Assembly (NCBI RefSeq): GCF_000420485.1
Contig: NZ_ATVA01000011.1
Location: 535,855-599,854, forward strand
Source: Paucidesulfovibrio longus DSM 6739
GTDB lineage: Bacteria; Desulfobacterota; Desulfovibrionia; Desulfovibrionales; Desulfovibrionaceae
Length of the DNA stretch: 64,000 nt
Direction of reading: 5' to 3'
Of the stretch, positions 52,045-62,047 are shown piece by piece; within the stretch, counting starts at the first letter, position 1, and every line of letters begins with the position of its first letter. Under the pieces are notes generated by a model, which saw only the letters and a program-made list of their open reading frames with translations, did not search any database and had not been told where the DNA came from. The translations under genes were made by a program, and so were the position numbers.

Positions 52045-52908
52045 ATGAAGAAAAGCACCCTGATATCCGGCGCACGAGCCGGGCAACGGCTGGATCGCGC
52101 CCTGGAGGAACTGCTGCCAGAATCGGGATTGCGGGCGCGGCGTCGGATGATCGAATCCGGCCGGGTCTTGCTGGATGGAACGGCGTTCGGCCCGGCCTGC
52201 AAGGTGCGGCTGGGGCAACGCCTCGAAGTGCTTGAGATCGGCCCGGATCGCGGCGACGCGCCGCAAGAGAAACGCATTGTCCTGGTGGCGCGGCAGGGAG
52301 ATTTCGCCGCCGTGCGCAAGCCCGCGGGGCTGCATTCCGCCGCCCTGGCAGGGGGAGGGGGAGCCAGCGCCGAGGAGCAGCTTCCGGGAATTTTTGCGGG
52401 AGAGGCGCCCCTGCTGCTGAACCGTCTGGACCAGGGCACGTCGGGACTGCTGCTGGTGGGACTCGCGCCGGACGCCGAGGCGCGCTTTCGGGCGCTGGAG
52501 GCCGAAGGCCGTGTGGAAAAGGAATACCGGGCCGTGGCCCTGGGAGAGGTCGAAGGCGCGGTGCTGAAAAACCGGCTGGACACGGCGGACCGCAAGCGCA
52601 CTCGCGTGCTGCGGGAAACGGACCCGGACCCGGCCCGGTGGACCAGGGTGGAGCCGCTGGGCGGTTTCGGACGTGCGCCGAAAACAGGGGAGGCGGCTGC
52701 GGGGGCGGAACTCACGCTGCTGCGGGTCGTGATCCGCAGGGGCGCGCGGCACCAGATCCGCGCACATCTCGCTGGGATCGGGCATCCTCTGCTGGGCGAC
52801 GCGCTCTACGGCGGTCCTGCGGCGGGCAGACTGCATCTGCACCACCGGCGCATGCGCTTCGAGGACGGGCAGGGCGTGTTCGAGGCGGTTTTCGAGCCGG
52901 ACTGGTAA
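52045..52908 (+). CDS. RluA-family pseudouridine synthase
   Basis: Isomerises uridine in RNA. 287 residues: an N-terminal S4-like segment (AGQRLDRALEELLPESGLRARRRMIESGRVLLDG), then the catalytic domain with the active Asp in LLNRLDQGTSGLLL and RGARHQIRAHLAGIGHPLLGDALYG at the end. The target (23S rRNA or tRNA site) cannot be told. Monocistronic, with a terminator at 52914-52937. Confidence 0.88.
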   Translation: MKKSTLISGARAGQRLDRALEELLPESGLRARRRMIESGRVLLDGTAFGPACKVRLGQRLEVLEIGPDRGDAPQEKRIVLVARQGDFAAVRKPAGLHSAALAGGGGASAEEQLPGIFAGEAPLLLNRLDQGTSGLLLVGLAPDAEARFRALEAEGRVEKEYRAVALGEVEGAVLKNRLDTADRKRTRVLRETDPDPARWTRVEPLGGFGRAPKTGEAAAGAELTLLRVVIRRGARHQIRAHLAGIGHPLLGDALYGGPAAGRLHLHHRRMRFEDGQGVFEAVFEPDW

Positions 52909-52913
52909 AGCGA

Positions 52914-52937
52914 AAAGCGGGCCGAGGCCCGCTTTTT
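52914..52937 (+). terminator. Intrinsic terminator
   Basis: Stem AGCGGGC / GCCCGCT with loop CGAG, then TTTT. Confidence 0.8.
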
Positions 52938-52982
52938 CATTTGCCTGCCCGCAAGGGGCCGAAAGAGCGCGAATGCTTCGGA

Positions 52983-54701
52983 TCAGGTGTCCACGAGTCC
53001 GTTTTCCTTGGGATCCACATACAGATAGCGTTTGATCTTCTGGGTCGGAGTCTTCTCGAACGGTTCGGGATGCTCGATGATCTTGATGATCCTGGCGAAG
53101 GAGGAAACCATGCCGTTGACCTCCTGACGCAGGGCCTCCAGCCGTTCCTGGAGCTTGTCGCGGACTTCGGACTCGATCATCTTCTGGAAGCCGTGGAGCT
53201 TGTCGAGCAGCTCGTAGTCGAGGTGCACGCGGGCCGTGAGCTTGCCCTCGTGGCTGTAGACGAGTGATTCCAGGACGTATTCCTTCTCGTTCAGCAGCGC
53301 CTCGATTTCCTCGGGGTAGATGTTTTCCCCGCTGGCGCCGATGACCACGTTCTTGCAGCGGCCCTTGATGTAGAGGAAGCCGTCCTTGTCCTGGATGCCG
53401 AGGTCGCCGGTCTTGAGCCAGCCGTCCCGAAAGACTTCCCTGGTCAGGTGCGGAGCCTTGAAGTAGCCCTGCATGACGACGGGGCCGCGGACCAGGATTT
53501 CTCCCTCCCCGGTTTCCGGGTGGGGGTTGATGATTTTGATCTCCACGCCGGGGATGGGATAGCCGCAGGCGCGGAAGCGCACTTCCCTGGGGTCCGCGCC
53601 TGTGACCATGGGGGCCGTCTCGGTCATGCCGTAGCCCACGGAATAGGGAAAGCCGCCGTTGAAGAGAAAGCGCTCCACTTCGGGCGAAAGAGGCGCGCCG
53701 CCGATGCACATGCACCGGATGGCTCCGCCGAAGCTGTTGATCAGCTTTTTGCAGGCCATGCGGTGCAGGGCCTTTTCCGTGGTTTTGAATTTGGTCAGCC
53801 CGCGCATGAGGCTGCTGGAGCGCAGTTTGGGCTGGATCTTGTTCTTGAAGATCTTTTCGATGATCAGCGGCACCACGAGCAGGAACGTGGGCTTGACCTT
53901 TTCCAGCGCGGGCAGGAGCGTGCGCGGGGTCGGCGGCTTTTGCAGGTAGTGCACGCTCGCGCCGTAGAAGAGGGGAATGACCAGTCCGAGGGTGCACTCG
54001 TAGGTGTGGGCCAGGGGCAGCACGGAAACCATGCGCTCTTCCGGGGTGAACTCCACGAGGTCCGCCGTGGTCTGGGCGTCGTAGACGATGTTCTTGTGCG
54101 AGAGCATCACGCCCTTGGAGTGGCCCGTGGTGCCCGACGTATAAATGATGGAAGCGAGGTCGTCCTCGTCGATGTCGGGCTGCCTGCGGTCGAGCCGTTC
54201 CATGGCGTACTGGCGCAGGCGGTCGAGCTGGGCCCGGCCCGCGCGCACCTTCTCGCGGATGCGTTCGCGCACGTCCGTGCCCTGAAAGACATGCAGATCC
54301 TCCATCCGAATGACCGATTCGAGATCCGGGAATTCCACGTCTTCGAGCTTGCCCATGAGCTTCTCGGACACGAAGATGGCCTTGGCCTCGCTGTGCAGGA
54401 GAATGTGCTGCACGGCGCTGTCGTGGAAGTCCGGCAGGATGGGCACGACCACCGCGCCCATGGTGGTCACCGCGAAATAGGCCACGCCCCAGTTGGGCAT
54501 GTTCGTGCTCAGGATGGCCACGCGGTCGCCGGGGCGGACGCCGCGCTGGTGGAGCAGTCCGGAAAGCGCCCGGACCTGCTCGGCGAACTCGCCGTAGGTC
54601 ATGGGCTCGCCGTCCACGAACGACAAGGCGGGACGGTCGGTGAACAAGCGCTCACTCCGGTCCAGAACCGCCTTCAAGGTCAGCTTGTCGAGTGCTTCCA
54701 T
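52983..54701 (-). CDS. AMP-forming acyl-CoA synthetase (long-chain type)
   Basis: Activates a carboxylic acid to its CoA thioester with ATP. The P-loop-like signature IIYTSGTTGHSKGVMLSHKN is seen, with GYGMTETAPMVTG and GDLGIQDKDGFLYIKGRCKNVVIGASGENIYPEEIE further on. Length about 572 residues and the C-terminal ending suit fatty acyl-CoA synthetases. The ATG at 54701 is favoured because GAGGACC lies 9 bases before it; an ATG five codons upstream (54716) is possible but has no ribosome site. ftsY lies just upstream. Confidence 0.88.
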   Translation of the reverse strand: MEALDKLTLKAVLDRSERLFTDRPALSFVDGEPMTYGEFAEQVRALSGLLHQRGVRPGDRVAILSTNMPNWGVAYFAVTTMGAVVVPILPDFHDSAVQHILLHSEAKAIFVSEKLMGKLEDVEFPDLESVIRMEDLHVFQGTDVRERIREKVRAGRAQLDRLRQYAMERLDRRQPDIDEDDLASIIYTSGTTGHSKGVMLSHKNIVYDAQTTADLVEFTPEERMVSVLPLAHTYECTLGLVIPLFYGASVHYLQKPPTPRTLLPALEKVKPTFLLVVPLIIEKIFKNKIQPKLRSSSLMRGLTKFKTTEKALHRMACKKLINSFGGAIRCMCIGGAPLSPEVERFLFNGGFPYSVGYGMTETAPMVTGADPREVRFRACGYPIPGVEIKIINPHPETGEGEILVRGPVVMQGYFKAPHLTREVFRDGWLKTGDLGIQDKDGFLYIKGRCKNVVIGASGENIYPEEIEALLNEKEYVLESLVYSHEGKLTARVHLDYELLDKLHGFQKMIESEVRDKLQERLEALRQEVNGMVSSFARIIKIIEHPEPFEKTPTQKIKRYLYVDPKENGLVDT

Positions 54702-54720
54702 CTGGTCGGTCCTCATGGGG

Positions 54721-56016
54721 TCAGGAGAGCAGGGCCTTTGCGAAGTCGCGTCCGTCAAAGGGACGAAGATCTTCCATCTTTTCGCCCAGTCCCACATAGG
54801 TGATCGGAACGTTGAACTGGAGCGCCACAGCCACGACGACGCCGCCCTTGGCCGTGCCGTCCAGTTTCGTCAGGATCAATTCGTCCACGCCCACGGCCTC
54901 GTGAAAGAGCTTGGTCTGGGAGAGGGCGTTCTGGCCCGTGGTCGCGTCGATGACGAGCACGCTGCGGTGCGGCGCGCCGGGGTGCTTCTTGCCGACCACC
55001 CGTTTGATCTTTTCCAGCTCTTCCATGAGGTTCGCCTTGGTATGCAGGCGGCCCGCAGTGTCCAGCAAGAGCAGATCATACCCGCCGGCCAGGGCCATGT
55101 CCATGGCCTCGAAGGCCACGGCGGCCGGGTCGGAATTGGCGGCCTTGGCGAAAAATCCGGCGCCCACGCGATTCGCCCAGACTTCCAGCTGCTCGATGGC
55201 CGCGGCCCGGAAGGTGTCTCCCGCGGCGATGAGCACCTTCTTGCCCTGCATCTGGGCGCGGTGGGCCAGTTTGGCGATGGTCGTGGTCTTGCCCACGCCG
55301 TTCACGCCGATCATCATGACCACTTCGGGCGGGTTCACGGCCTGGATGCGCTTGGGAGCCTTGAAGATCGACTCCAGTTCGGCCTTGAGCAGGTCGCGGA
55401 ACCTGTCCGTTTCCTTGACGCCTTCCTTGCGGGCGCGGCTCTTGAGATTTTCCATGAGCATCTGGGCGGCCTCGAAGCCCACGTCCGCCATGATCAGGAT
55501 TTCCTCAAGCTCTTCCCAGAAGGCTTCGTCCATCTCGCCGTGCCCGGCGATCAGGGAGTCGATGCGCTTGGTGATCTGTTCCTTGGTCTTGGAGATGCCT
55601 TCGGAGAGCTTCAGGAAGAGACGGTCGCGCTCGTCTTCCTCGTCTTCCAGATCCAGGGCCAGGGCCAGGCGGTATTGCAGCTCGGAGCGGAAGTCCCGGA
55701 GCTTGACGTAGCCCATGCCCTCAAGCCAGGCGTTGAAGCGGGAGACGAATTCCTCCGCTTCCTGCGTCGGCGCGTCCAGGGCCTCGAAGAGAAAGAGCAG
55801 GCGTTCGTCAAGAACCGGACCTCTTTCCTCCACTCCCTGGACAATGGCGTCGAGCCATTGCGAGAGCCGGGGCTCTGCCTGGCGCAGGGCCAGGGTCAGC
55901 TCTTCGCGCCATTTGCCGTCGTCCTCGGGGCGAGGGGGCTCGGCGGCCGGCTGCCGTTGTCCGGCCGGGGCGCCGTCTCCCTGCCAGATTTGCTTCAGTT
56001 TCGAAAAAAAGCCCAT
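54721..56016 (-). CDS. ftsY: Signal recognition particle receptor FtsY
   Basis: Membrane-targeting GTPase that docks SRP-ribosome complexes. 431 residues: an N-terminal acidic A region (about 1-130), the NG domain with GVNGVGKTTTIAKLA (G1), AAGDTFRAAAIEQL, LLDTAGRLHTKANLM and LTKLDGTAKGG. It starts at the ATG at 56016 with AAGGAGAGCGC before it. The first residues, MGFFSKLKQIW, form the usual lipid-contact helix. The neighbour asnS is divergent. Confidence 0.95.
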   Translation of the reverse strand: MGFFSKLKQIWQGDGAPAGQRQPAAEPPRPEDDGKWREELTLALRQAEPRLSQWLDAIVQGVEERGPVLDERLLFLFEALDAPTQEAEEFVSRFNAWLEGMGYVKLRDFRSELQYRLALALDLEDEEDERDRLFLKLSEGISKTKEQITKRIDSLIAGHGEMDEAFWEELEEILIMADVGFEAAQMLMENLKSRARKEGVKETDRFRDLLKAELESIFKAPKRIQAVNPPEVVMMIGVNGVGKTTTIAKLAHRAQMQGKKVLIAAGDTFRAAAIEQLEVWANRVGAGFFAKAANSDPAAVAFEAMDMALAGGYDLLLLDTAGRLHTKANLMEELEKIKRVVGKKHPGAPHRSVLVIDATTGQNALSQTKLFHEAVGVDELILTKLDGTAKGGVVVAVALQFNVPITYVGLGEKMEDLRPFDGRDFAKALLS

Positions 56017-56132
56017 GCGCTCTCCTTGCGTCGGACCGAAGTCCTGTAAATGAGTCGGGGTGGTTGTAGCCCAGGTGCGTCCGCTGCGCAAGATTGTTGC
56101 CATTTCGATTCAGCGGCGATACAACCCCGCGC

Positions 56133-57497
56133 ATGAAGCGAGTTAAAATTGTTGACGTCCTGGCTGCGGACGCGGTCCTGGGCGAAATCGTCGTCAAAGG
56201 CTGGGTCCGCACGAAGCGCGACTCCAAGGGCTTCTCCTTTCTCGAAATCAATGACGGATCCTGCCTGAACAACGTGCAGGCCGTCATCGACCATACCCCC
56301 GAGATCGTGGCGGAGCTGGAAAAAATCAATACCGGGGCTGCGGTCGCCGTTTCTGGAGAAATGGTTGAAAGTCCCGGCAAGGGCCAGAAATGGGAAGTCC
56401 GGGCCAAAACCGTCCGGATGGTCGGCTTTGCCGACGCCGAGGCCTTTCCGCTCCAGAAGAAACGGCATTCCGACGAGTTCCTGCGTTCCATCGCCCACCT
56501 GCGGCCGCGCACGAACAAGTTCGGCGCTATGTTCCGCATTCGTTCGGAGGCGGCGCAGGCGATCCACGAGTTCTACCGCGAGCGGGGCTTCCGGTACGTG
56601 CACACCCCGATCCTGACCGGATCGGACTGCGAGGGCGCGGGCGAGATGTTCCGCGTGACCACGCTGGAGCCGGGCGCGAAAAGCATCGAAGAGGATTTCT
56701 TCGGCAAGCAGGCCGCCCTGACCGTCTCCGGGCAGCTCGAGGCCGAGCTGATGGCCCTGGCCCTGGGCGACGTGTACACCTTCGGCCCCACCTTCCGCGC
56801 CGAGAATTCGAACACCCCGCGCCACGTGGCCGAGTTCTGGATGATCGAGCCTGAAATGGCCTTTGCCGATCTTGAGGACGACATGGAACTGGCCGAGGCC
56901 ATGACCAAGGGCGTGATCCGCAAGGTGCTGGAAAAATGCGCGGACGACGTGGACCTCTTCGCCAAGTGGGTGGACAAGGAGCTCATGTCCACGCTGACCA
57001 CCATTCTGGACCACGATTTCGTGCGCCTGCCGTATAAGGAAGCGGTCGCGATTCTCCAGAAATGCGGCAAGGATTTCGAGTATCCCGTCACCTTCGGCAC
57101 GGACCTCCAGACCGAGCACGAGCGCTACCTCTCCGAGGAGAAATTCAAGCGCCCCGTCATCGTCTACAATTATCCGCGCTCCATCAAGCCGTTCTACATG
57201 CGCTGCAACGACGACAACGAAACCGTGGCCGCCATGGACGTGCTCGTGCCGCGCATCGGCGAGCTGATCGGCGGCTCCCAGCGCGAGGAGCGCCTGGACG
57301 TGCTCGAGGCGCGCATGGACGAGATGGACCTGAACAAGGAAGACTACTGGTGGTATCTGGATACCCGCCGTTTCGGCTCCGCGCCGCACGCGGGCTTCGG
57401 CATGGGCTTCGAGCGGCTGCTCATGCTCATCACCGGCATCACCAACATCCGTGACGTGATTCCCTTCCCGCGCACGCCGAGACATCTCGAATTTTAG
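56133..57497 (+). CDS. asnS: Asparaginyl-tRNA synthetase
   Basis: Charges tRNA-Asn with asparagine. 454 residues, class II: an N-terminal OB anticodon domain (about 1-110: [23 protein letters not shown]), then motif 1-2 ([46 protein letters not shown]) and motif 3 [12 protein letters not shown] near the end. The ATG at 56133 gives the typical N-terminus. AsnRS rather than AspRS is inferred from [12 protein letters not shown] terminator follows. Confidence 0.93.
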   Translation: MKRVKIVDVLAADAVLGEIVVKGWVRTKRDSKGFSFLEINDGSCLNNVQAVIDHTPEIVAELEKINTGAAVAVSGEMVESPGKGQKWEVRAKTVRMVGFADAEAFPLQKKRHSDEFLRSIAHLRPRTNKFGAMFRIRSEAAQAIHEFYRERGFRYVHTPILTGSDCEGAGEMFRVTTLEPGAKSIEEDFFGKQAALTVSGQLEAELMALALGDVYTFGPTFRAENSNTPRHVAEFWMIEPEMAFADLEDDMELAEAMTKGVIRKVLEKCADDVDLFAKWVDKELMSTLTTILDHDFVRLPYKEAVAILQKCGKDFEYPVTFGTDLQTEHERYLSEEKFKRPVIVYNYPRSIKPFYMRCNDDNETVAAMDVLVPRIGELIGGSQREERLDVLEARMDEMDLNKEDYWWYLDTRRFGSAPHAGFGMGFERLLMLITGITNIRDVIPFPRTPRHLEF

Positions 57498-57521
57498 GCG
57501 CTTTTCCCGATGAAATAACGC

Positions 57522-57547
57522 AAGGCCCGGTCATCCGGGCCTTTTTC
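57522..57547 (+). terminator. Terminator of asnS
   Basis: Stem AAGGCCCGG / CCGGGCCTT with loop TCAT and a T run. Confidence 0.9.
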
Positions 57548-57635
57548 GTTTCCGCGTTCTGCGCCTTTCGCGGGGAGGGGGCGCGGGGTTTCCGCGTTGG
57601 GGAGCGGGATGTCCGCCCGCCGGAGCGGTCCTTTT

Positions 57636-58529
57636 TCATTTCAGGGCGATGAACACGTCCGTGATCAGTTCTTCCGGCGGCGTGTCGCCGGGGGTGTTCC
57701 GATAGACCTCGATGGATGCCGATTCGCGCAGCTCGCGGCCCGACTGCGGCAGCCAGCCGCCCACGAAGCGGTTGTAGAGATCCTGAAGCCCCTCATAGGG
57801 ACCGACGAGGCGGCTGACCGCCCAATCGCCGCCGAAGACCTCCTGGATGCCCACCGGACCTTCGGCCTCCACGTGGTCCGGCACCGTCAGGCAGGCGTCG
57901 TAGCGGATTTTTTCCGGGGCGGTGATCTGCGGATCGTCGTGGCAGACGCCCAGGAAGAGGGTGTCCGGCCCGAAGAGGCCTTTGGCTCCGGCCCAGCCGC
58001 AAAGCGCCTCCCAGACTTTTTCCACTCCGAAGTACGGCCCCACGCGGCGCATATAGGCTACGCGCCGGGGCGGCATGGTCACGATTTCCACGTTCATCGG
58101 CAAACTCCTTGTTCGGATGTTCAGGCCGGGACGATCGCCGTCCGGCAGGTAGTGCACGCCCGAAGGGGATTCCGGGTAGAGCCGCTTGCGGGAGTCCCGG
58201 CGATATTCGGACGGAGGCGCGCCGAACATGCGCCGGAAGCTGCGCGAATATGCTTCCGGCGTTTCGTAGCCCGCGTCCAGGGCGATGCGCGTCACGCTTT
58301 GTTCCGAAACGAGCAGCATCAGGGCCGAGCGTTCCAGCCGCAGCCGCCGGACATGCTCGCCCAGGGATTCGCCGAGCATTCCCTTGAAGAAACGGTGAAA
58401 GTGCGCCGATGAAAAACAGGCCAGCCGGGCCAGTTCTTCCACATTGATCTCCCGGTCCAGGTTGTCCTGGATGTGTCGGAGCACTTTCAGAATCCGTTCC
58501 TGGTAGCTGCTTTCCGTGCTTTCGCGCAT
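57636..58529 (-). CDS. AraC-family regulator with GyrI-like effector domain
   Basis: A 297-residue transcription factor. Two helix-turn-helix motifs are at the N-terminus (about 10-110: NVEELARLACFSSAHFHRFFK, VTRIALDAGYETPEAYSRSFRRMFG). A GyrI/Rob-type ligand domain fills about 145-297 (MPPRRVAYMRRVGPYFGV, then DYDACL-like strands and PPEELITDVFIALK). Such proteins sense small toxic molecules or drugs. No operator or target can be assigned. Confidence 0.88.
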   Translation of the reverse strand: MRESTESSYQERILKVLRHIQDNLDREINVEELARLACFSSAHFHRFFKGMLGESLGEHVRRLRLERSALMLLVSEQSVTRIALDAGYETPEAYSRSFRRMFGAPPSEYRRDSRKRLYPESPSGVHYLPDGDRPGLNIRTRSLPMNVEIVTMPPRRVAYMRRVGPYFGVEKVWEALCGWAGAKGLFGPDTLFLGVCHDDPQITAPEKIRYDACLTVPDHVEAEGPVGIQEVFGGDWAVSRLVGPYEGLQDLYNRFVGGWLPQSGRELRESASIEVYRNTPGDTPPEELITDVFIALK

Positions 58530-58629
58530 GCGTCTTCCTCCTTGCGTGCCGAACTTCTAGAACATCTTCGCTGAGGTCGCCTGACCGTTTTTAGCATTTT
58601 CGCCTCCGCCGCGGCCAGTGGCGGGTCGG

Positions 58630-58677
58630 TTGACAATTGCGGCGGGATGAGCCTAACAATCAAACTGTCTGACAATT
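58630..58677 (+). promoter_or_regulatory. Promoter and putative operator of the GntR operon
   Basis: TTGACA (58630-58635), 18-bp spacer and TAACAA (58654-58659). TGACAATT occurs twice (58631-58638, 58670-58677) and TGTCTGACA (58666-58674) is an inverted repeat with a one-base centre. These flank the -35 and the start site, as expected for autorepression. Confidence 0.5.
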
Positions 58678-58718
58678 AAACATGTGGTCCGCGCCGGTGC
58701 GGGCAGCAAGGAGAGCGC

Positions 58719-59462
58719 ATGGCGCTGAACGTCGTGAAATTGAAGAACAACCGCATGTATCAGCATGTGGTCTCCCAGGTCGAGGAGGCCTTGGTCCGGG
58801 GCGAACTGCGTCCCGGCGACGCGCTGCCTTCCGAAATGAAGCTGGCAGAGATGTTCGAGACGAGCCGGGGCACGGTGCGTGAGGCGCTGCGCGTTCTGGA
58901 GGAGAAGGGGCTGGTGGACATCCGCGTGGGCGTGGGCGGCGGAGCCGTTGTCCGCGAGCCGGACATGGACAAGATCGGCGAGCGCCTGGACCTGCTCGTG
59001 CGGCTCGGCCGGGTCGGCTACGACCATATGGGCGAGTTCCGCGAGTCCGTGGAAGGAATCGTCGCGGCGCTGGCCGCCGAGCGTGTCGACGCGGGCAAGG
59101 CCGCTTTGCTTCGCGCCAAGGTTGCCGAGGCCCGCGCCGCTCTCGACGGCGGCGACGCCGAGGGATTTCTGCGCGGCGATGTTGCCGTTCACCTGGCCAT
59201 CGCCGAAACGGCCGAAAACCCGCTTTTTCTGGCCGTGCTGCGCATGGTCCACGAAAACATTCTCGGCGCTTTCGAGCAGTTCAGCCTCAGCGGGAGCGAG
59301 ACTCTGGAAGAAAACTGTCGCGACCTGGAGGGCCTCGTGGAGGCCGTTGTCCAGGGCCGGGGGGAGGACGCCGCCCGCAAGGCGCGCGAGCACGTCCGCA
59401 AATACAACACGACCATGAAGGCGCAGCACGAGCAGCGCGAGGAAAGGAGGAATCAGAAATGA
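58719..59462 (+). CDS. FadR/GntR-family transcriptional regulator (FCD domain)
   Basis: 247 residues. N-terminal winged helix (about 12-80: [39 protein letters not shown]) and a C-terminal FCD effector domain (about 95-235) with the metal-binding His pattern in [18 protein letters not shown]. Its stop overlaps the ornithine aminotransferase start (ATGA), so it probably controls its own operon in answer to an amino acid or organic acid. Confidence 0.9.
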   Translation: MALNVVKLKNNRMYQHVVSQVEEALVRGELRPGDALPSEMKLAEMFETSRGTVREALRVLEEKGLVDIRVGVGGGAVVREPDMDKIGERLDLLVRLGRVGYDHMGEFRESVEGIVAALAAERVDAGKAALLRAKVAEARAALDGGDAEGFLRGDVAVHLAIAETAENPLFLAVLRMVHENILGAFEQFSLSGSETLEENCRDLEGLVEAVVQGRGEDAARKAREHVRKYNTTMKAQHEQREERRNQK

Positions 59463-60658
59463 AGCCGCAGGATTACATCGCTCTGGAAAACGAGTACGGA
59501 GCGCACAACTACAAGCCGCTGGACGTGGTCCTGAACCGGGGCGAGGGCGTCTGGGTCTGGGACGTGGACGGCAATCGCTACATGGACTGCCTTTCCGCAT
59601 ATTCCGCGGTGAACCAGGGGCACTGCCATCCGCGCATTCTGGAGGCCATGCGCGAGCAGGCCGGAAAGTTGACCCTGACTTCGCGGGCCTTCCGCAACGA
59701 CCAGCTCGGCCCCTTCTACAACGAGCTGTGCGCCCTGACCAATTCGCACAAGGTGCTGCCCATGAACTCCGGGGCCGAGGCCGTGGAGACCGCCATCAAG
59801 GCCGTGCGCAAATGGGGCTACCTGGAGAAGGGCGTGCCCGAAGACAAGGCCGAGATCATCGTCTGCCGCGACAATTTCCACGGCAGGACCATCTCCATCA
59901 TCAGCTTCAGCACGGACCCGACCTCCACGTCGGGATTCGGGCCGTTCACGCCGGGCTTCAAGGTCGTGCCTTTCGGCGATGCCGATGCCTTCGAGGCGGC
60001 CATCACCGAAAATACCGTGGCTCTCCTGGTGGAACCCATCCAGGGCGAAGCCGGGGTCATCATCCCGCCGGGCGGATACCTGCGCCGGGTGCGCGAGATC
60101 TGCGACGAGCGCGGCATCCAGCTGATCCTGGATGAGATCCAGACCGGGCTGGGCCGCACGGGCAAGCTCCTGGCCGAGGAGCACGAGGGCATCGAGGCGG
60201 ACATCACGCTCATCGGCAAGGCCCTTTCCGGCGGCTTCTATCCCGTGTCCGCAGTGCTTTCCAATACCGAGGTGCTCGGCGTGCTGCGTCCGGGCGAGCA
60301 CGGTTCCACCTTCGGCGGCAATCCCCTGGCCTGCGCCGTGGCCCGCACGGCGTTGAAGGTGCTCGTGGAGGAAAAGCTGGTGGAGAACGCCGAGAAGATG
60401 GGCGAACGCTTCATGGCCGGGCTTCGGTCCATGGAGAATCCGCTCATCCGCGAGGTGCGCGGGCGCGGCCTGCTCATCGGCGTGGAGTTCAAGCCCGAGG
60501 CGGGCGGCGCGCGTCAATATTGCCTGAAGCTCAAGGACGCGGGCCTGCTCTGCAAGGAGACGCACGACAACATCATCCGCTTCGCCCCTCCGCTGGTGAT
60601 TACGCCGGAACAGGTGGACTGGGCCTTGGAGCGCATCGTCCCCATTCTCAGCAAATAG
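59459..60658 (+). CDS. rocD: Ornithine--oxo-acid transaminase
   Basis: PLP enzyme moving the delta-amino group of ornithine to a 2-oxoacid to form glutamate semialdehyde. 399 residues, class III aminotransferase. N-terminus [20 protein letters not shown] is typical of ornithine transaminases; [24 protein letters not shown]225 in [12 protein letters not shown] and the PLP Lys K254 in LIGKALSGG are seen. An AAAGGAGG site precedes the ATG, which overlaps the regulator stop. Confidence 0.92.
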   Translation: MKPQDYIALENEYGAHNYKPLDVVLNRGEGVWVWDVDGNRYMDCLSAYSAVNQGHCHPRILEAMREQAGKLTLTSRAFRNDQLGPFYNELCALTNSHKVLPMNSGAEAVETAIKAVRKWGYLEKGVPEDKAEIIVCRDNFHGRTISIISFSTDPTSTSGFGPFTPGFKVVPFGDADAFEAAITENTVALLVEPIQGEAGVIIPPGGYLRRVREICDERGIQLILDEIQTGLGRTGKLLAEEHEGIEADITLIGKALSGGFYPVSAVLSNTEVLGVLRPGEHGSTFGGNPLACAVARTALKVLVEEKLVENAEKMGERFMAGLRSMENPLIREVRGRGLLIGVEFKPEAGGARQYCLKLKDAGLLCKETHDNIIRFAPPLVITPEQVDWALERIVPILSK

Positions 60659-60722
60659 AAACCAGGGGCGGCCCGGAAGGATCCGAGGCCGCCCGTTTCG
60701 GAACGCAAGGGAGAAGAAGGCA

Positions 60723-62039
60723 ATGGTCGAGAACGTCATCGTCATGGGCGCCGCCGGGCGCGATTTCCATAATTTCAACGTCTATTTCCGTGGCAACGAG
60801 CGCTACAACGTGGTTTGCTTCACCGCCACCCAGATACCCAACATCGACGGGCGCAAATATCCCGCGCAACTCGCCGGACCGAAATATCCGGACGGAATAC
60901 CCATTTATCCGGATGCCCGTCTGGCGGATCTCATCCGGGAGCACAAGGTCGATCTGGTGGTTTTCTCCTATTCGGACATCCCCCACGTGGAGGTCATGCA
61001 CAAGGCGTCCATCGCCACGGCCTGCGGCGCGGACTTCATGATCGCGGGCGCGCCCTACACCATGCTGGAGTCCAGCAAGCCCGTGGTCTCCGTCTGCGCG
61101 GTGCGCACCGGCTGCGGCAAGTCCCAGACCAGCCGCGAGGTCATGCGCGTGCTCCAGGGCATGGACAAGCGCGTTGTGGCCGTGCGCCATCCCATGCCCT
61201 ACGGCGATCTCGTCAAGCAGGAGGTCCAGCGTTTCGCCGAGCTGAAGGACATGGACCTGCACGAATGCACCATCGAGGAGCGCGAAGAATACGAACCCGT
61301 GGTGCGCATGGGCGCCGTGATCTATGCGGGAGTGGACTACGAAAAGATCCTGCGCCGCGCCGAAGCCGAGGCGGACGTCGTTGTCTGGGACGGCGGCAAC
61401 AACGACACGCCGTTCTACAAGCCGGACGTGAACATCGTGGTCTTCGACCCCCACCGGGCCGGGCACGAGCTGACCTACCATCCGGGCGAGACGAACATGC
61501 GCCTGTGCGACGTGGCCGTGATCAACAAGGTGGACAGCGCGGACCCGGCCAAGGTCGAGCAGGTCCGCCGGACCATCGCCGAATGCAACCCCGAAGCCGA
61601 GATCATTCTGGCCGAGTCCGAAGTGCTTGTGGACGATGCCGCGCTGATCAAGGGCAAGCGCGTGCTCGTGGTCGAAGACGGACCGACCCTGACCCACGGC
61701 GAAATGAAGTACGGGGCGGGCGTCATCGCCGCGCAGCGGGGCAATGCCGCGGAGATCGTGGACCCGCGCCCGTTCCTCAAGGGCTCTCTCGCGGAAACCT
61801 TCAAGAAGTATCCGGACATCGGCAAGGTGCTCCCGGCCATGGGGTATTCTCCGGCGCAGGTTCGCGACCTGGAGGCGACCATCAACGCTTGCGAATGCGA
61901 CGCCGTGGTTTCGGCCACGCCCATCGACATTACGGAGCTGCTAACCGTCAACAAGCCCCTGGCGCGCGTTTCCTACGAATATAAGGATCACGGCGAACCG
62001 ACTCTGGCCCAGGCGCTGAAGCGCCGGCTCGGAAGCTGA
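60723..62039 (+). CDS. Cyclic 2,3-diphosphoglycerate synthase-like nucleotide-binding protein
   Basis: 438 residues. The N-terminal region (VIVMGAAGRDFHNFN, VVCFTATQIPNIDGRKYP) and a P-loop-like RTGCGKSQTSREV near residues 128-140 match bacterial proteins annotated as cyclic 2,3-diphosphoglycerate synthetase; VVWDGGNNDTPFYKPD is another family segment. The true activity in bacteria is uncertain, since cDPG is an archaeal solute. Lying between rocD and a carbamate kinase suggests a role in ornithine, arginine or carbamoyl-phosphate metabolism (inference). GGGAGAAG lies before the ATG. Confidence 0.75.
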   Translation: MVENVIVMGAAGRDFHNFNVYFRGNERYNVVCFTATQIPNIDGRKYPAQLAGPKYPDGIPIYPDARLADLIREHKVDLVVFSYSDIPHVEVMHKASIATACGADFMIAGAPYTMLESSKPVVSVCAVRTGCGKSQTSREVMRVLQGMDKRVVAVRHPMPYGDLVKQEVQRFAELKDMDLHECTIEEREEYEPVVRMGAVIYAGVDYEKILRRAEAEADVVVWDGGNNDTPFYKPDVNIVVFDPHRAGHELTYHPGETNMRLCDVAVINKVDSADPAKVEQVRRTIAECNPEAEIILAESEVLVDDAALIKGKRVLVVEDGPTLTHGEMKYGAGVIAAQRGNAAEIVDPRPFLKGSLAETFKKYPDIGKVLPAMGYSPAQVRDLEATINACECDAVVSATPIDITELLTVNKPLARVSYEYKDHGEPTLAQALKRRLGS

Positions 62040-62047
62040 GCAGGCCC

